From assembly GCF_000473065.1 (NCBI RefSeq), contig NZ_AXAZ01000054.1:1-56542 (forward strand): DNA of 56,542 nt, written 5' to 3'. Position 1 is the first letter of the stretch. The number at the start of each line of letters is the position of its first letter. Below, piece after piece: positions 34,577 through 43,889 of this stretch. The DNA comes from Bradyrhizobium sp. WSM1743. GTDB taxonomy: Bacteria; Pseudomonadota; Alphaproteobacteria; Rhizobiales; Xanthobacteraceae. The notes below the pieces were generated by a model that was not told where the DNA came from, did no database searches, and saw only the letters and a program-made list of their open reading frames with translations. The position numbers were made by a program, and so were the translations under genes.

Positions 34577-37500
34577 CTAAGCACGGGCATTGGACGCGCC
34601 CATCGCGGCCAGCGCGTGCTGGACCTGACTGGCCGCATAATCGACCATCTCGCGGTGAGTCATCGCGGCACCACGCCGCTCGGCCTCCGCGAAGGCCGCG
34701 TCACCTAACACATGGCGAACGCGGGTGAGGATGTCAGGCAGTTCCTGGAAGAAGCCGGTGGCGGGGATCATTTGGGAAAGGGCGCCGCTGAGGGTAGCGG
34801 CGACCGTCGGGTATCCCAGCCGCTCAAACAGCAGAATCAGGGTGGCGGTCGTGAGGGTCGCAAGACCTATCTCTGTTGATTGGCCCCAGATTTCGAGCAT
34901 TCGCGGCAGGGTTCGCAACGTCTTGACCGGATCACCGCTCCGCACCTGCAACTCCGCGACGGCAGGAATGATGACGATCTCCCAGTAGCGATTACCGGAG
35001 GTCCTCGCAAGAGCCAGAGCCTTCTCGAACGCATCCAAGGCACATCTTGGGTTGGCTTTGCTAAAGGCTCTTCCCTTGGAAAACAGCGCCGCGATAAGCG
35101 AACTTGGCGTTCGCGCGGCCGCCACCTTGTCAACGATGTCGTCGGCGATCGCCATCGCTTCCTCATGCGCTCCGGCCATTGCCAGGTAAAAGGGAAGCGT
35201 GGCCAGGCATTGCCGCTCGCGCCGGTCAGCCGGATGCTCGGCACCGGCACGCGCATATTTGACGGCGCTTTCGGCATTGCCCTGGCGGGACGCAATCATG
35301 GCCAGAACAGAGAACGCCCAGACCGGCGGATCAAAGTTGGCATTCCCTATCAGCGCTGTCGCTTCCTCGGCGTAGAGCGTCGCCTCTTGAACACGTCCCA
35401 GGTTCCACGCCCTTTTTGCTGCGTAAGTCAGCAGAGCGCCCAGCCGTCGATGGCCGACGCGCCGTGCCGCATCGACGATCTCCGTCGGCCAATTGAGCGG
35501 TTCGCTGCGCACGCGGAGGACCGCCATGCTCGGGATCCTAGATGCGATTCGGGCCGCAACATCGATATCATCCTGGCTGCTCGCCCACCGAAACGCCGCG
35601 CGCAAATTGTCCACCTCCTGATCGAGCCAGGCATAGGCCATTAGTTGCTGCGGGCTTCGCCAAATCCTGTGGTGCGTCTCAGCTTCCTCCGCGAAAAATT
35701 GCGCATGGCGCCACCGAACCACGTCGGTTTCCCCCAGCATCGCGAGCCGCTCCTCGGCGAACTGTCTGATCGTTTCGAGCTGGCTGTAGCGAACTGCATT
35801 CCCGACCCGTTTGGTGCCGAGCAGCGATTTTCGTACCAGCGCGTCCAGGAGATAGAGAACATCGGCGGCAGCGATGTCGCGGCCGCTACAGACGCGCTCG
35901 GCAGCCTCCAGCCCGAAACCTCCGGCAAATACCGATGCGCGCGAAAGCACGGCCTGCTCGGATGACGACAAAAGGTCATACGACCATTCGACGGCGTGCC
36001 GCAGCGTCTGATGTCGCTTCGAGACGTGTCGCGACCCGCTGGTGAGCAGGCGGAAGCGTTCATGCAGGCGATCGCGAATCTGACAGGGACTCATTGTCCG
36101 CGTTCGGGCGGCTGCGAGCTCGATGGCCAAGGGAATCCCATCAAGGCGGCGGCATATTTCACAGATCGTCTCAGCGTCACCATTGAGTTCGAAGTGTGGT
36201 TCCACGGATCGCGCGCGCTCCACGAACAACTCCACCGCTGGCGCATCGATTCCGTCGCCGCACTCGAGTGGCAGCACTGGGTAGGTCCGCTCGCCATCGA
36301 CCATCAGCGTCTCCCGGCTGGTCGCCAGCAGGCTGACATGCCGACATGTCGATAGGATCTCACGTGCAAGGCTGGCTACCGCATCGATCAAGTGCTCGCA
36401 ATTGTCGAGAATGAGAAGCAGACTTCGCCCGGCAAGCGCATTGGCGACACTTTGCTCGATCGTCTTGCCGGCTTGTTGCGTGATGCCGAAGACGTCGGCG
36501 ACGGCGTGACCGGTCGCATTGGGATCATCGAAAGCGGCAAGCTCCACCAGCCATGTGCCATCCGGATAGTTGTCGTGCATCGTCGCCGCGAGCTGGAGTG
36601 CGAGCCGTGTCTTGCCGATCCCGCCGGGGCCGGTCAGCGTGACCAGCCGCGCGCTGGAAAGGATCCCGCCGGCTCTGGCGACATCCCTGTCGCGGCCCAG
36701 AAAGCTCGTTGTCTGGAAAGGTAGATTACCCGGCGCGGTATTCGCGTGCATCGATGGCGGAATGCTTCTGTTCAGGCCTTTCGCGCCGGGCAGTTGATCG
36801 CTGATCTCACCGACCGGACCCTGTGGCACGGAACTGCGTATCACCGAGGCTTTGGGCTGCGTACGGTTCCACTCTCGCAAGAGATGGCGGTACAATGTCT
36901 TGGTCTGCGCGTCGGGCTCAATTCCCAATTCCCTGGAGAGCAGTTCGGCGCAGGTTCGATATTGGCGAAGCGCCGCGCCCTGTCTACCTTGCCGGGCATA
37001 CAGCCCCATCAGGCTGCGATGAACACGCTCTTGCAGGGGATCTGCAGCAAGCAGGCGGGTCGCGATGTGAATGCCGCGTTCGATCACACCTGCGGACAGG
37101 TGATGATCGAGCAGCTTCGCCATGCCTTCCAACGCGAGTTCACGGAATCGCTGACGTTCCGCCGCTGCCCAGCTTTCAAATTCGGGTGCCGACACCTGAA
37201 AGCCTTCGAGGAATTCGCCACGATAGAGTCCGATGGCCCGCTCCAGGTTCGCCACGCCCGACCGCGCGATAAGATCCTCGAACACCTTTGCATCGATTTC
37301 GAGGGCGGCCGGCTCAAGGCGGATGGTGTCCTCCTGAGCGATCAATGCGGTACGACAGGTGTGTGACAAGGCCTTGCGCAAAAGGCTCAGCGCCTGTCGC
37401 AGACTGTCGCGGGCCTGCACCTCATCGTGGTCGCCCCACAGCAGCGCCGCAAGCTTCGGTCGCGCCTGCGCTTCGCCCTGGTGCAGTGCCAGATAGGCCA

Positions 37501-37597
37501 GCAGGGCTGTCGTCTTTTTGGTGGCCAACGGGATGGGCTCTCCGGTGTCCGTCTGGAGCCGGAAACTGCCGAGAAGTGCGAGGTTTGCCTTCGCCAT
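34577..37597 (-). CDS. BTAD-STAND (AfsR/SARP-like) ATPase regulator
   Basis: 1006 residues. Residues ~1-245 form an OmpR-like winged helix plus BTAD (LLGSFRLQTDTGEPIPLATKK, LWGDHDEVQARDSLRQALS, LGIEPDAQTKTLYRHLL). An NB-ARC/STAND ATPase follows, with Walker A GPGGIGKT at 323-330, Walker B LLLILDNCEHL near 393-403, and the sensor-like LLATSRE. The C-terminal ~350 residues are helical TPR-like repeats. Such proteins switch on nucleotide and ligand binding to activate nearby genes, best known in actinobacterial secondary metabolism. Here the adjacent divergent gene encodes a small secreted protein. The full 1 kDa-scale architecture appears intact, with no frameshift. Confidence 0.85.
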   Translation of the reverse strand: MAKANLALLGSFRLQTDTGEPIPLATKKTTALLAYLALHQGEAQARPKLAALLWGDHDEVQARDSLRQALSLLRKALSHTCRTALIAQEDTIRLEPAALEIDAKVFEDLIARSGVANLERAIGLYRGEFLEGFQVSAPEFESWAAAERQRFRELALEGMAKLLDHHLSAGVIERGIHIATRLLAADPLQERVHRSLMGLYARQGRQGAALRQYRTCAELLSRELGIEPDAQTKTLYRHLLREWNRTQPKASVIRSSVPQGPVGEISDQLPGAKGLNRSIPPSMHANTAPGNLPFQTTSFLGRDRDVARAGGILSSARLVTLTGPGGIGKTRLALQLAATMHDNYPDGTWLVELAAFDDPNATGHAVADVFGITQQAGKTIEQSVANALAGRSLLLILDNCEHLIDAVASLAREILSTCRHVSLLATSRETLMVDGERTYPVLPLECGDGIDAPAVELFVERARSVEPHFELNGDAETICEICRRLDGIPLAIELAAARTRTMSPCQIRDRLHERFRLLTSGSRHVSKRHQTLRHAVEWSYDLLSSSEQAVLSRASVFAGGFGLEAAERVCSGRDIAAADVLYLLDALVRKSLLGTKRVGNAVRYSQLETIRQFAEERLAMLGETDVVRWRHAQFFAEEAETHHRIWRSPQQLMAYAWLDQEVDNLRAAFRWASSQDDIDVAARIASRIPSMAVLRVRSEPLNWPTEIVDAARRVGHRRLGALLTYAAKRAWNLGRVQEATLYAEEATALIGNANFDPPVWAFSVLAMIASRQGNAESAVKYARAGAEHPADRRERQCLATLPFYLAMAGAHEEAMAIADDIVDKVAAARTPSSLIAALFSKGRAFSKANPRCALDAFEKALALARTSGNRYWEIVIIPAVAELQVRSGDPVKTLRTLPRMLEIWGQSTEIGLATLTTATLILLFERLGYPTVAATLSGALSQMIPATGFFQELPDILTRVRHVLGDAAFAEAERRGAAMTHREMVDYAASQVQHALAAMGASNARA

Positions 37598-37617
37598 ATC
37601 CGCCGGCCCTGTACTCA

Positions 37618-37634
37618 GGGTGCAAAAAGCACCC
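37618..37634. promoter_or_regulatory. Inverted repeat before the STAND regulator gene
   Basis: GGGTGC (37618-37623) and GCACCC (37629-37634) around AAAAA lie 20 bases upstream of the regulator start and 107 bases before the divergent secreted-protein ATG. It could be an operator or a leader hairpin. Confidence 0.35.
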
Positions 37635-37740
37635 GGTCCGACGATTTTGCGAATTTATCACGCGTGCGCCGACAGGTCCATTGCGGCGGGTCGGTAGTCT
37701 GCTCGCGAGGTCAGGGCCACCATTACCAATGGAGATCATC

Positions 37741-38031
37741 ATGTGGAATCGATTGTCGATCGCAGCCGCCGCAGCCCTCGTGATGGGAACGGTCGGAGCC
37801 AACGCTGCAGAACTGCCCACGTATGAAGTCATGGGCTTTCCGATCACACCGCACCAGTTCGTGATATTGGGACCGGCCAACGCGCAACAGGAAACGCCTG
37901 CGGCTGGCGTATCGGCGCCGGTCCTTATGCCGCGCCAAAAGGCACGCGATGAGCGGACCGCCAGCAGCGGAGGACGCGCGATTACAGCACTGGTTCTCTC
38001 CCCGGTCGTCGCGATCGCCCCTGCGCGGTAG
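37741..38031 (+). CDS. Small secreted protein with ITPHQ motif
   Basis: 96 residues. GGAG six bases before ATG 37741 fixes the start; the long open frame upstream lies over the regulator gene. A signal peptide (LSIAAAAALVMGTVGANAAE) is followed by LPTYEVMGFPITPHQFVILG, a short motif that I have seen in small hypothetical exported proteins of Bradyrhizobium. The rest is low complexity. No function is known. It is divergent from the STAND regulator. Confidence 0.65.
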   Translation: MWNRLSIAAAAALVMGTVGANAAELPTYEVMGFPITPHQFVILGPANAQQETPAAGVSAPVLMPRQKARDERTASSGGRAITALVLSPVVAIAPAR

Positions 38032-38176
38032 GGAGCGCTATCGCGTGGCGGCTCGCCGCCCCGGTAGCCGCCACGCGGCAGTTGCACTTCGAGGATCACT
38101 GCACTCCCTGCCCCGGCGGGCGACCCGCCGCCCGTGCCAGGGTATACCTCGCAAACGCACCATCATCGTGTAGCCC

Positions 38177-38965
38177 TTACGCCTCTACGCTTTGCACCGG
38201 CGTATAGATCACGAGCTTCAGCGCGGGATCGTCGTTGGCCTGGAAGCTCGTGTGCTCGAACCGGAGCACGCCCTTGGTCGGATGGTTCATGGTCTTGAGG
38301 CCCGAGGCGGTGCTGCGGATCTCGTGCGCCTCCCACCATTTGACAAATTCCGGACTGCCCTGGCGCAGCCGCGTCAGCAGCTCGGTGAAGGCGGGATCGC
38401 CGGCCCAGACGTCGTGGGTGGCGCGAAACATCGCCACCATGCTCTTGGCGACCTCGGTCCAGCCTGCGCCGTAGAACTTTCGCGTCTGCTTGTTCGTCAA
38501 CACGAGCAGCAACGTATTGCGATCCTGCTCCGGCAGCTGGCCGAAGCCAAAAACCTCCTCGGCCGCCGCGTTCCAGGCCAGCACGTCCCAGCGCCGCCCG
38601 GTGATGTAGGCCGGTTGCTTCAGGCTTTCGATCATCCGCCGGATCGGCGGCGGCACGATCTCGCGCGTGAATGGACGCCTATCCCCGTCGCGTGCCAGCG
38701 CCTTCAGGTGAGCGTGCTCGGCCTTGCTGAGCCGCAGCGCACGGGCCAGCGCGTCGACGGTGGTGACAGAGGGGCTGACGGTACGGCCCTGCTCGAGGCG
38801 GATGTACCAGTCGACCCCAATGCCGGCGAGCTGCGCGACCTCCTCACGCCGCAGGCCCGCGGTGCGGCGCCTGGAGCTCAAGGGAAGTCCGACCGCTTTT
38901 GGCGTGAGCTTCTCGCGGCGGGACCGCAGAAAGTCGCCGAATTCGACGCGGCGGGGGTCGGCCAT
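38177..38965 (-). CDS. XRE-family regulator with MmyB-like ligand domain
   Basis: 262 residues. The N-terminal helix-turn-helix reads FGDFLRSRREKLTPKAVG, RTAGLRREEVAQLAGIGVDWYIRLEQGR. The C-terminal part is MmyB-like (PAYITGRRWDVLAWNAAAEEVFG, NTLLLVLTNKQTRKFY, GVLRFEHTSFQANDDP), a PAS-like ligand domain seen in many actinobacterial and rhizobial repressors. It is divergent from an MDR dehydrogenase gene with a 119-base gap, the arrangement expected of a repressor and its target. Confidence 0.88.
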   Translation of the reverse strand: MADPRRVEFGDFLRSRREKLTPKAVGLPLSSRRRTAGLRREEVAQLAGIGVDWYIRLEQGRTVSPSVTTVDALARALRLSKAEHAHLKALARDGDRRPFTREIVPPPIRRMIESLKQPAYITGRRWDVLAWNAAAEEVFGFGQLPEQDRNTLLLVLTNKQTRKFYGAGWTEVAKSMVAMFRATHDVWAGDPAFTELLTRLRQGSPEFVKWWEAHEIRSTASGLKTMNHPTKGVLRFEHTSFQANDDPALKLVIYTPVQSVEA

Positions 38966-39084
38966 GGACGTGCTCCGTGAGGGAGGGACAGGGCAATACT
39001 AGGATAATACCAGGCCTTCCTGCCGCGCGACAGCCCTCGCATATTCCGTGCACCTCACAATGAGGCGCGAACGAAGGTCACATC

Positions 39085-40164
39085 ATGAAGGCTGCCGTAC
39101 TCAAATCTTTCGGATCCCCGCTGGTCATCGAGGACGTCCCCGAACCCGCGCTCGGCACCGGCGAGGTGATCGTCGATGTCGTCGCCACCCGCGTGCTATC
39201 CTATTCCAAGGAAGTGTTCAGCGGTGAACGCAAGTACGCGTTGGACTTGCCCGTCATTCCCGGAGCCGGCGGGGTCGGCCGCGTGCGCGCGATCGGCCCG
39301 GACGCGACGAAATTGTCCGTGGGCGACTGGGTGCTCTGCGATCCGACGGTGCGCTCGCGCGACGACGCGATCGCTCCCGACATCCACCTTCAGGGTGTGA
39401 GCGCGCGCGGCGAAGGCGGCATGCGGCTACAGAAATATTTTCACCACGGCTCCTTCGCCGAGCAGATGAGGGTGCCGACGGAGAACGTGACGCGGCTCGG
39501 CGAACTCAGCGAAGCGGAGGCCTCGCAATGGAGCGTGCTCGGCACCATGCTCGTGCCCTATGGCGGCTTCCTTGCTGCAAAGCTGCAGCCCGGCGAGAGC
39601 GTGCTCGTGAGCGGCGCGACCGGCAATTTCGGCAGCGCCGCCGTGGCCGTGGCGCTCGCGATGGGCGCGGCCTATGTCGTGGCGCCGGGCCGCAACGATA
39701 AGATGCTCGCCGAACTCGTACGTCGCCATGGCGCGCGCGTCAGGCCGGTGAAGCTGACGGGCAACGAGAATGACGACCGCGAGCTGATGAAGCGCGCAGC
39801 GCCTGACCCGATCGATTGCGCGTTCGATATCATGCCGCCTTCCGTCGCCACGACGGTGGTGCGCGCCGCGATCATGACGGTGCGGCCCAATGGCCGCGTC
39901 GTGCTGATGGGCGGCGTCAACATGCAGGGCGGTCCAGGCCTGGAGCTGCCCTACAACTGGATCATGCGCGAATGCATCACGATCCATGGCGTCTGGATGT
40001 ATCCGCGTGATGCGGCGGCTCGCTTGATCGCGCTGGCACGCACCGGGTTACTGCGGCTCGACGAGTACGAGACCACGGCCTTCGACCTCGACCACGCCAA
40101 TAAGGCGGTGGCGCATGCCGCGGCCAATGGCGGGCCGTTCAAATTGACGGTGATCAGGCCTTGA
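39085..40164 (+). CDS. MDR-superfamily alcohol dehydrogenase/quinone-reductase-like protein
   Basis: 359 residues. The GroES-like N-terminal domain (MKAAVLKSFGSPLVIEDVPEP, PVIPGAGGVGRVRAIG) is followed by a Rossmann domain with VLVSGATGNFGSAAVAVA. The catalytic zinc Cys and the GHE motif are absent (VLSYSK; GAGGVG), so it is probably a zinc-free reductase like quinone oxidoreductases. It uses NAD(P)H; the substrate is unknown. The XRE regulator is divergent and likely controls it. Confidence 0.85.
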   Translation: MKAAVLKSFGSPLVIEDVPEPALGTGEVIVDVVATRVLSYSKEVFSGERKYALDLPVIPGAGGVGRVRAIGPDATKLSVGDWVLCDPTVRSRDDAIAPDIHLQGVSARGEGGMRLQKYFHHGSFAEQMRVPTENVTRLGELSEAEASQWSVLGTMLVPYGGFLAAKLQPGESVLVSGATGNFGSAAVAVALAMGAAYVVAPGRNDKMLAELVRRHGARVRPVKLTGNENDDRELMKRAAPDPIDCAFDIMPPSVATTVVRAAIMTVRPNGRVVLMGGVNMQGGPGLELPYNWIMRECITIHGVWMYPRDAAARLIALARTGLLRLDEYETTAFDLDHANKAVAHAAANGGPFKLTVIRP

Positions 40165-40257
40165 GTCCTGAGGCGGCGGCGGAGCGCCATCGCCCGAATT
40201 TTTTCGTTAGTCCAGCCAAGCACTTGGCTACTGTGCATGGGGTTGTTTTCGCGGTTT

Positions 40258-40962
40258 TTAATCGAGCTCGACCACCTGGCCGTGCGACAGCGAGACGCGC
40301 CGGTCCATGCGGCCGGCGAGCTCCATGTTGTGGGTCGCGATCAGCATCGACACGCGTGTCGCCTTGACCAGCTGCATCAGGGCCTGGAATACGTGCTCGG
40401 CCGTGCCGGGGTCGAGATTGCCGGTCGGCTCGTCCGCAAACAGCACGCGCGGCGCATTGGCAACCGCACGTGCGATCGCGACGCGCTGCTGCTCGCCGCC
40501 GGACAGCTCGGCCGGGCGGTGGGTGATACGATCGCCTAGGCCGAGATAGCCCAGGATCTCCTTGGCGCGCTTGACGCTCTCGGACTTCTTCAGGCCGCGG
40601 ATCATCTGCGGCAGCATGACGTTCTCGAGCGCCGAGAACTCCGGCAGCAGCCGGTGCGACTGGTAGACGAAGCCGATATCGGTGCGGCGCAGCTGCGTGC
40701 GCTCGATGTCGGGCAGCTGCGAGGTCGGCGCGCCCGAGACATAGACCTCGCCGGAATCCGGCGCTTCCAGAAGGCCCGCAATGTGCAGCAGCGTTGACTT
40801 GCCCGAGCCCGACGGCGCCACCAGCGCGACCGACTGTCCGGCCCACAGCGCCAGCTTGGCACCATCGAGGATGGTCAGCGGCACCTCGCCCTGCAAGTAC
40901 TGCCGCTTTATCTCGTGGAGATAAATGACCGGGACATCCTCCGCCCCATGCTGCTGCTCCAT
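40258..40962 (-). CDS. lolD: Lipoprotein-releasing ABC ATPase LolD
   Basis: ATPase of the LolCDE complex that extracts outer-membrane lipoproteins from the inner membrane. 234 residues with Walker A APSGSGKST (49-57), FVYQSHRLLPEF Q-loop, signature LSGGEQQRVAIARA, Walker B VLFADEPTGNLD and the H-loop IATHNME. The first Walker A glycine is Ala here. It starts 7 bases after the lolC stop and ends close to the convergent MDR dehydrogenase gene. Confidence 0.93.
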   Translation of the reverse strand: MEQQHGAEDVPVIYLHEIKRQYLQGEVPLTILDGAKLALWAGQSVALVAPSGSGKSTLLHIAGLLEAPDSGEVYVSGAPTSQLPDIERTQLRRTDIGFVYQSHRLLPEFSALENVMLPQMIRGLKKSESVKRAKEILGYLGLGDRITHRPAELSGGEQQRVAIARAVANAPRVLFADEPTGNLDPGTAEHVFQALMQLVKATRVSMLIATHNMELAGRMDRRVSLSHGQVVELD

Positions 40963-40969
40963 CAGCCCC

Positions 40970-42250
40970 TCACTCGTACCGCAGCGCTTCGACCGGATCG
41001 AGGCGCGCGGCGCGCCACGACGGGTAGAGCGTCGCCAGGAACGACAGCGTCAGCGCCATGATGACGACCGCCGTGGTCTCGCCGACGTCGATCTCGGCGG
41101 GCAGTTTCGACAGAAAGTAGAGTTCCGGCGAGAACAGCTCGGTGCTGGTCAGCCAGGACAGGAATTGCCGGATCGACTCGATGTTGAGACAGATCACGAG
41201 GCCAACGCAGAAGCCGACCAGCGTGCCGACCACGCCGATCGAGGCGCCCGTGATCAGGAAGATCCGCATGATCGAGCCCTGCGAGGCGCCCATGGTGCGC
41301 AGGATCGCGATGTCGCTGCCCTTGTCCTTCACCAGCATGATCAGGCCGGAGACGATGTTGAGCGCCGCGACCAGCACGATCATGGTCAGGATCAGGAACA
41401 TGACATTACGCTCGACCTGGAGCGCATTGAAGAAGGTCGAGTTGCGCTGCCGCCAGTCGACCAGGAATACCGGCCGGCCCGCCGCCTCCGTCACCGCCTT
41501 GCGGAAGGCGTCGATCCTGTCGGGATTGGTGGTGAACACCTCGATCGAGGTGACATCGTTGCTGCGGTTGAAATAGGCCTGCGCCTCGGCCAGCGGCATG
41601 AACACGAAGCCGAGATCGTATTCGGACATGCCGATCTCGAACACGGCGACGATCTTGTAGGGCTTGATCCGCGGCGTCGTGCCCATCGGCGTGACCGCGC
41701 CCTTCGGTGCCACCAGCGTCACGCTGTCGCCGGCATGCAGCGACAGCTGGTCGGCGAGGCGGCGGCCGATCGCGACGCCCTGCCCGTCGTCAAAGCCCTC
41801 GAGCGAGCCCTGCTTGATGTTCTTGGCGATCGAGGTGAGGTTGTTGAGATCGTCGGAGCGGATGCCCCGCACCAGGACGCCCGAGGCGTTCCATGGCGAT
41901 GACGCCAGCGCCTGACCATCCACGACGGGGGCCGCAAGGCGAATGCCTTCGACCTGGCTGATGCGCTCGGCGACGTCCTTCCAGTCGGTCAGCGGCGATT
42001 CCAGCGGCTGGACCAGGATGTGGCCGTTAAGCCCCAGAATCTTGTCGAGCAGCTCTTTGCGGAAGCCGTTCATCACGGCCATGACGATGATCAGCGTCGC
42101 GACGCCCAGCATGATGCCGAGAAAGGAGAACCCGGCGATGACCGAGATGAATCCCTCCTTGCGGCGCGCCCGCAAATAGCGCGCCGACAGCATCCACTCG
42201 AATGGCGCAAAAGGCGCGGTTTGCACGGTTTCGGTCATGGTCTCATCCAT
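40970..42250 (-). CDS. lolC: Lipoprotein-releasing permease LolC/LolE
   Basis: Inner-membrane partner of LolD. 426 residues with the MacB/FtsX architecture: first membrane segment (GFISVIAGFSFLGIMLGVAT), a large periplasmic domain (about residues 70-280), then three C-terminal helices (VMFLILTMIVLVAALNIVSGL, ILRTMGASQGSIMRIF, AVVIMALTLSFLATL) and the coupling tail PSWRAARLDPVEALRYE. Alphaproteobacteria usually have a single LolC/E protein, so the C/E assignment is nominal. ATG 42238 is an alternative start. Confidence 0.9.
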   Translation of the reverse strand: MDETMTETVQTAPFAPFEWMLSARYLRARRKEGFISVIAGFSFLGIMLGVATLIIVMAVMNGFRKELLDKILGLNGHILVQPLESPLTDWKDVAERISQVEGIRLAAPVVDGQALASSPWNASGVLVRGIRSDDLNNLTSIAKNIKQGSLEGFDDGQGVAIGRRLADQLSLHAGDSVTLVAPKGAVTPMGTTPRIKPYKIVAVFEIGMSEYDLGFVFMPLAEAQAYFNRSNDVTSIEVFTTNPDRIDAFRKAVTEAAGRPVFLVDWRQRNSTFFNALQVERNVMFLILTMIVLVAALNIVSGLIMLVKDKGSDIAILRTMGASQGSIMRIFLITGASIGVVGTLVGFCVGLVICLNIESIRQFLSWLTSTELFSPELYFLSKLPAEIDVGETTAVVIMALTLSFLATLYPSWRAARLDPVEALRYE

Positions 42251-42323
42251 CGCTCGATAATCCCATGATTCGGGGTCAATTGTGGCCGGATTGGCGGCCG
42301 CGATATCGCGCGATGAACAATAT

Positions 42324-43643
42324 TCAGCCGACCAGCCGGGCGACCGCGTCCGCAGGCGACATGGTCTCGCGGGCCCCGTCGCTGCGCCGCTTGATCTCGA
42401 CCTTGCCGTCGGCGAGCCCCTTCGGGCCGATCATGATCTGCCAGGGGATGCCGATCAGGTCGGCGGCGGCAAATTTGGCGCCGGCGCGCTGGTCGGTATC
42501 GTCGTAGAGCACGTCGACGCCCTTGGCCATGAGCTCGGCATACAACTTCTCGCAGGCCGCATCGACGGCGGCATCGCCCTGCTTGAGGTTGAGAATCGAC
42601 ACGCGGAACGGTGCCACCGCCTCCGGCCATTTGATGCCGGCATCGTCATGGCAGGCCTCGATGATGGCGCCTAGCAGGCGCGAGACGCCGACGCCGTAGG
42701 AGCCGCCATGGATCGGCACGTCGACGCCATCCGGGCCCGCCACCAGCGCCTTCATCGGCTCCGAATATTTGGTGCCGAAATAGAAGATCTGGCCGACCTC
42801 GATGCCGCGGGTGTTGAGCCGCTTCTCCTCGGGCACTTCCTTTTCGAAACGCGCGGCATCATGGACGTCCTCAGTGGCGGCATAAACCGAGGTCCATTGC
42901 TTGATGATCGGCGTGAGGTCACTCTCATAGTCGACGTCCTCGCCCGGCACCGGCAGGTCCAGCACGTCGCGACTGATGAAGACACCGGATTCGCCGGTCT
43001 CCGCGAGCACGATGAATTCGTGGCTGAGATCGCCGCCGATCGGGCCGGTCTCGGCGCGCATCGGGATCGCCTTCAGCCCCATGCGTGCGAAGGTCCGCAA
43101 ATAGGCGACGAACATCTTGTTGTAGGCGACGCGTGCCGCGGCTTCGTTGAGGTCGAAGGAATAGGCGTCCTTCATCAGGAACTCGCGGCCGCGCATCACG
43201 CCGAAGCGTGGACGCTGCTCGTCGCGGAATTTCCATTGGATATGATAGAGATTCAGCGGCAGGTTCTTGTAGGACTTCACGTATGCGCGGAAGATCTCGG
43301 TGATCATTTCCTCGTTGGTCGGCCCATACAGGAGCTCGCGCTTGTGGCGGTCGGCGATGCGCAGCATCTCCGGGCCATAGGCATCGTAGCGACCGCTCTC
43401 GCGCCAGAGGTCGGCGAGTTGGAGCGTCGGCATCAAAACCTCGATCGCGCCGGACCGGTCCTGCTCCTCGCGCACGATCTGCTCGATCTTCTTGAGCACG
43501 CGGAAGCCGAGCGGCAGCCAGGCGTAGATGCCGGCGGCCTCCTGCCGGATCATGCCGGCGCGCAGCATCAGCCGATGCGAGACGATCTCCGCCTCTTTCG
43601 GATTTTCCTTCAGGATGGGCAGAAAGAACCGCGACAACCGCAT
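42324..43643 (-). CDS. proS: Prolyl-tRNA synthetase (alphaproteobacterial, insertion-free)
   Basis: 439 residues, the short ProS type without the editing insertion. Class II motifs are visible: RLMLRAGMIRQEAAGIYAWLPLG (motif 1), FRDEQRPRFGVMRGREFLMKD (motif 2) and GSYGVGVSRLLGAI (motif 3), with the C-terminal anticodon domain (VSILNLKQGDAAVDAACEKLY). The start at 43643 precedes MRLSRFFLPILKE. It leads lolC-lolD; the three form the usual block. Confidence 0.96.
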   Translation of the reverse strand: MRLSRFFLPILKENPKEAEIVSHRLMLRAGMIRQEAAGIYAWLPLGFRVLKKIEQIVREEQDRSGAIEVLMPTLQLADLWRESGRYDAYGPEMLRIADRHKRELLYGPTNEEMITEIFRAYVKSYKNLPLNLYHIQWKFRDEQRPRFGVMRGREFLMKDAYSFDLNEAAARVAYNKMFVAYLRTFARMGLKAIPMRAETGPIGGDLSHEFIVLAETGESGVFISRDVLDLPVPGEDVDYESDLTPIIKQWTSVYAATEDVHDAARFEKEVPEEKRLNTRGIEVGQIFYFGTKYSEPMKALVAGPDGVDVPIHGGSYGVGVSRLLGAIIEACHDDAGIKWPEAVAPFRVSILNLKQGDAAVDAACEKLYAELMAKGVDVLYDDTDQRAGAKFAAADLIGIPWQIMIGPKGLADGKVEIKRRSDGARETMSPADAVARLVG

Positions 43644-43776
43644 GGTAATACTCTGGGAATCAGTGATCGCCCGCAGTGAAACCGGATTGGGAGCGAAAAC
43701 ACAAGACCGGGAATGAGGAAAAGCCGCTAACGCGGCGGAATTCCTGTCATTTTTCCGTCGACTTCAGATTCAGGTT

Positions 43777-43809
43777 GAGCCGCCGCGGCGCTCCTTACGG
43801 CGGCGGCTC
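43777..43809. other. GC-rich hairpin between the copper operon and proS
   Basis: GAGCCGCCGC (43777-43786) and GCGGCGGCTC (43800-43809) form a 10-bp stem. No T-run follows on either strand, so it is not a classical terminator, but it may end the PCu(A)C transcript. Between it and 43890 the minus strand holds a short open reading tail (ARIDGLVTDFEQVTLESG then TGA at 43808-43810) that looks like the C-terminus of a lost gene. Confidence 0.4.
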
Positions 43810-43889
43810 AGCCGCTCTCCAGCGTGACCTGCTCGAAATCGGTCACCAACCCGTCGATCCGCGCGTAGGGACGGCCGGCTCGATTAGTC

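Noticed and set aside
40214..40229. AGCCAA/TTGGCT hairpin between the MDR dehydrogenase and lolD as a terminator
   Set aside because: The stem is only six base pairs and there is no adjacent T-run in the correct position.
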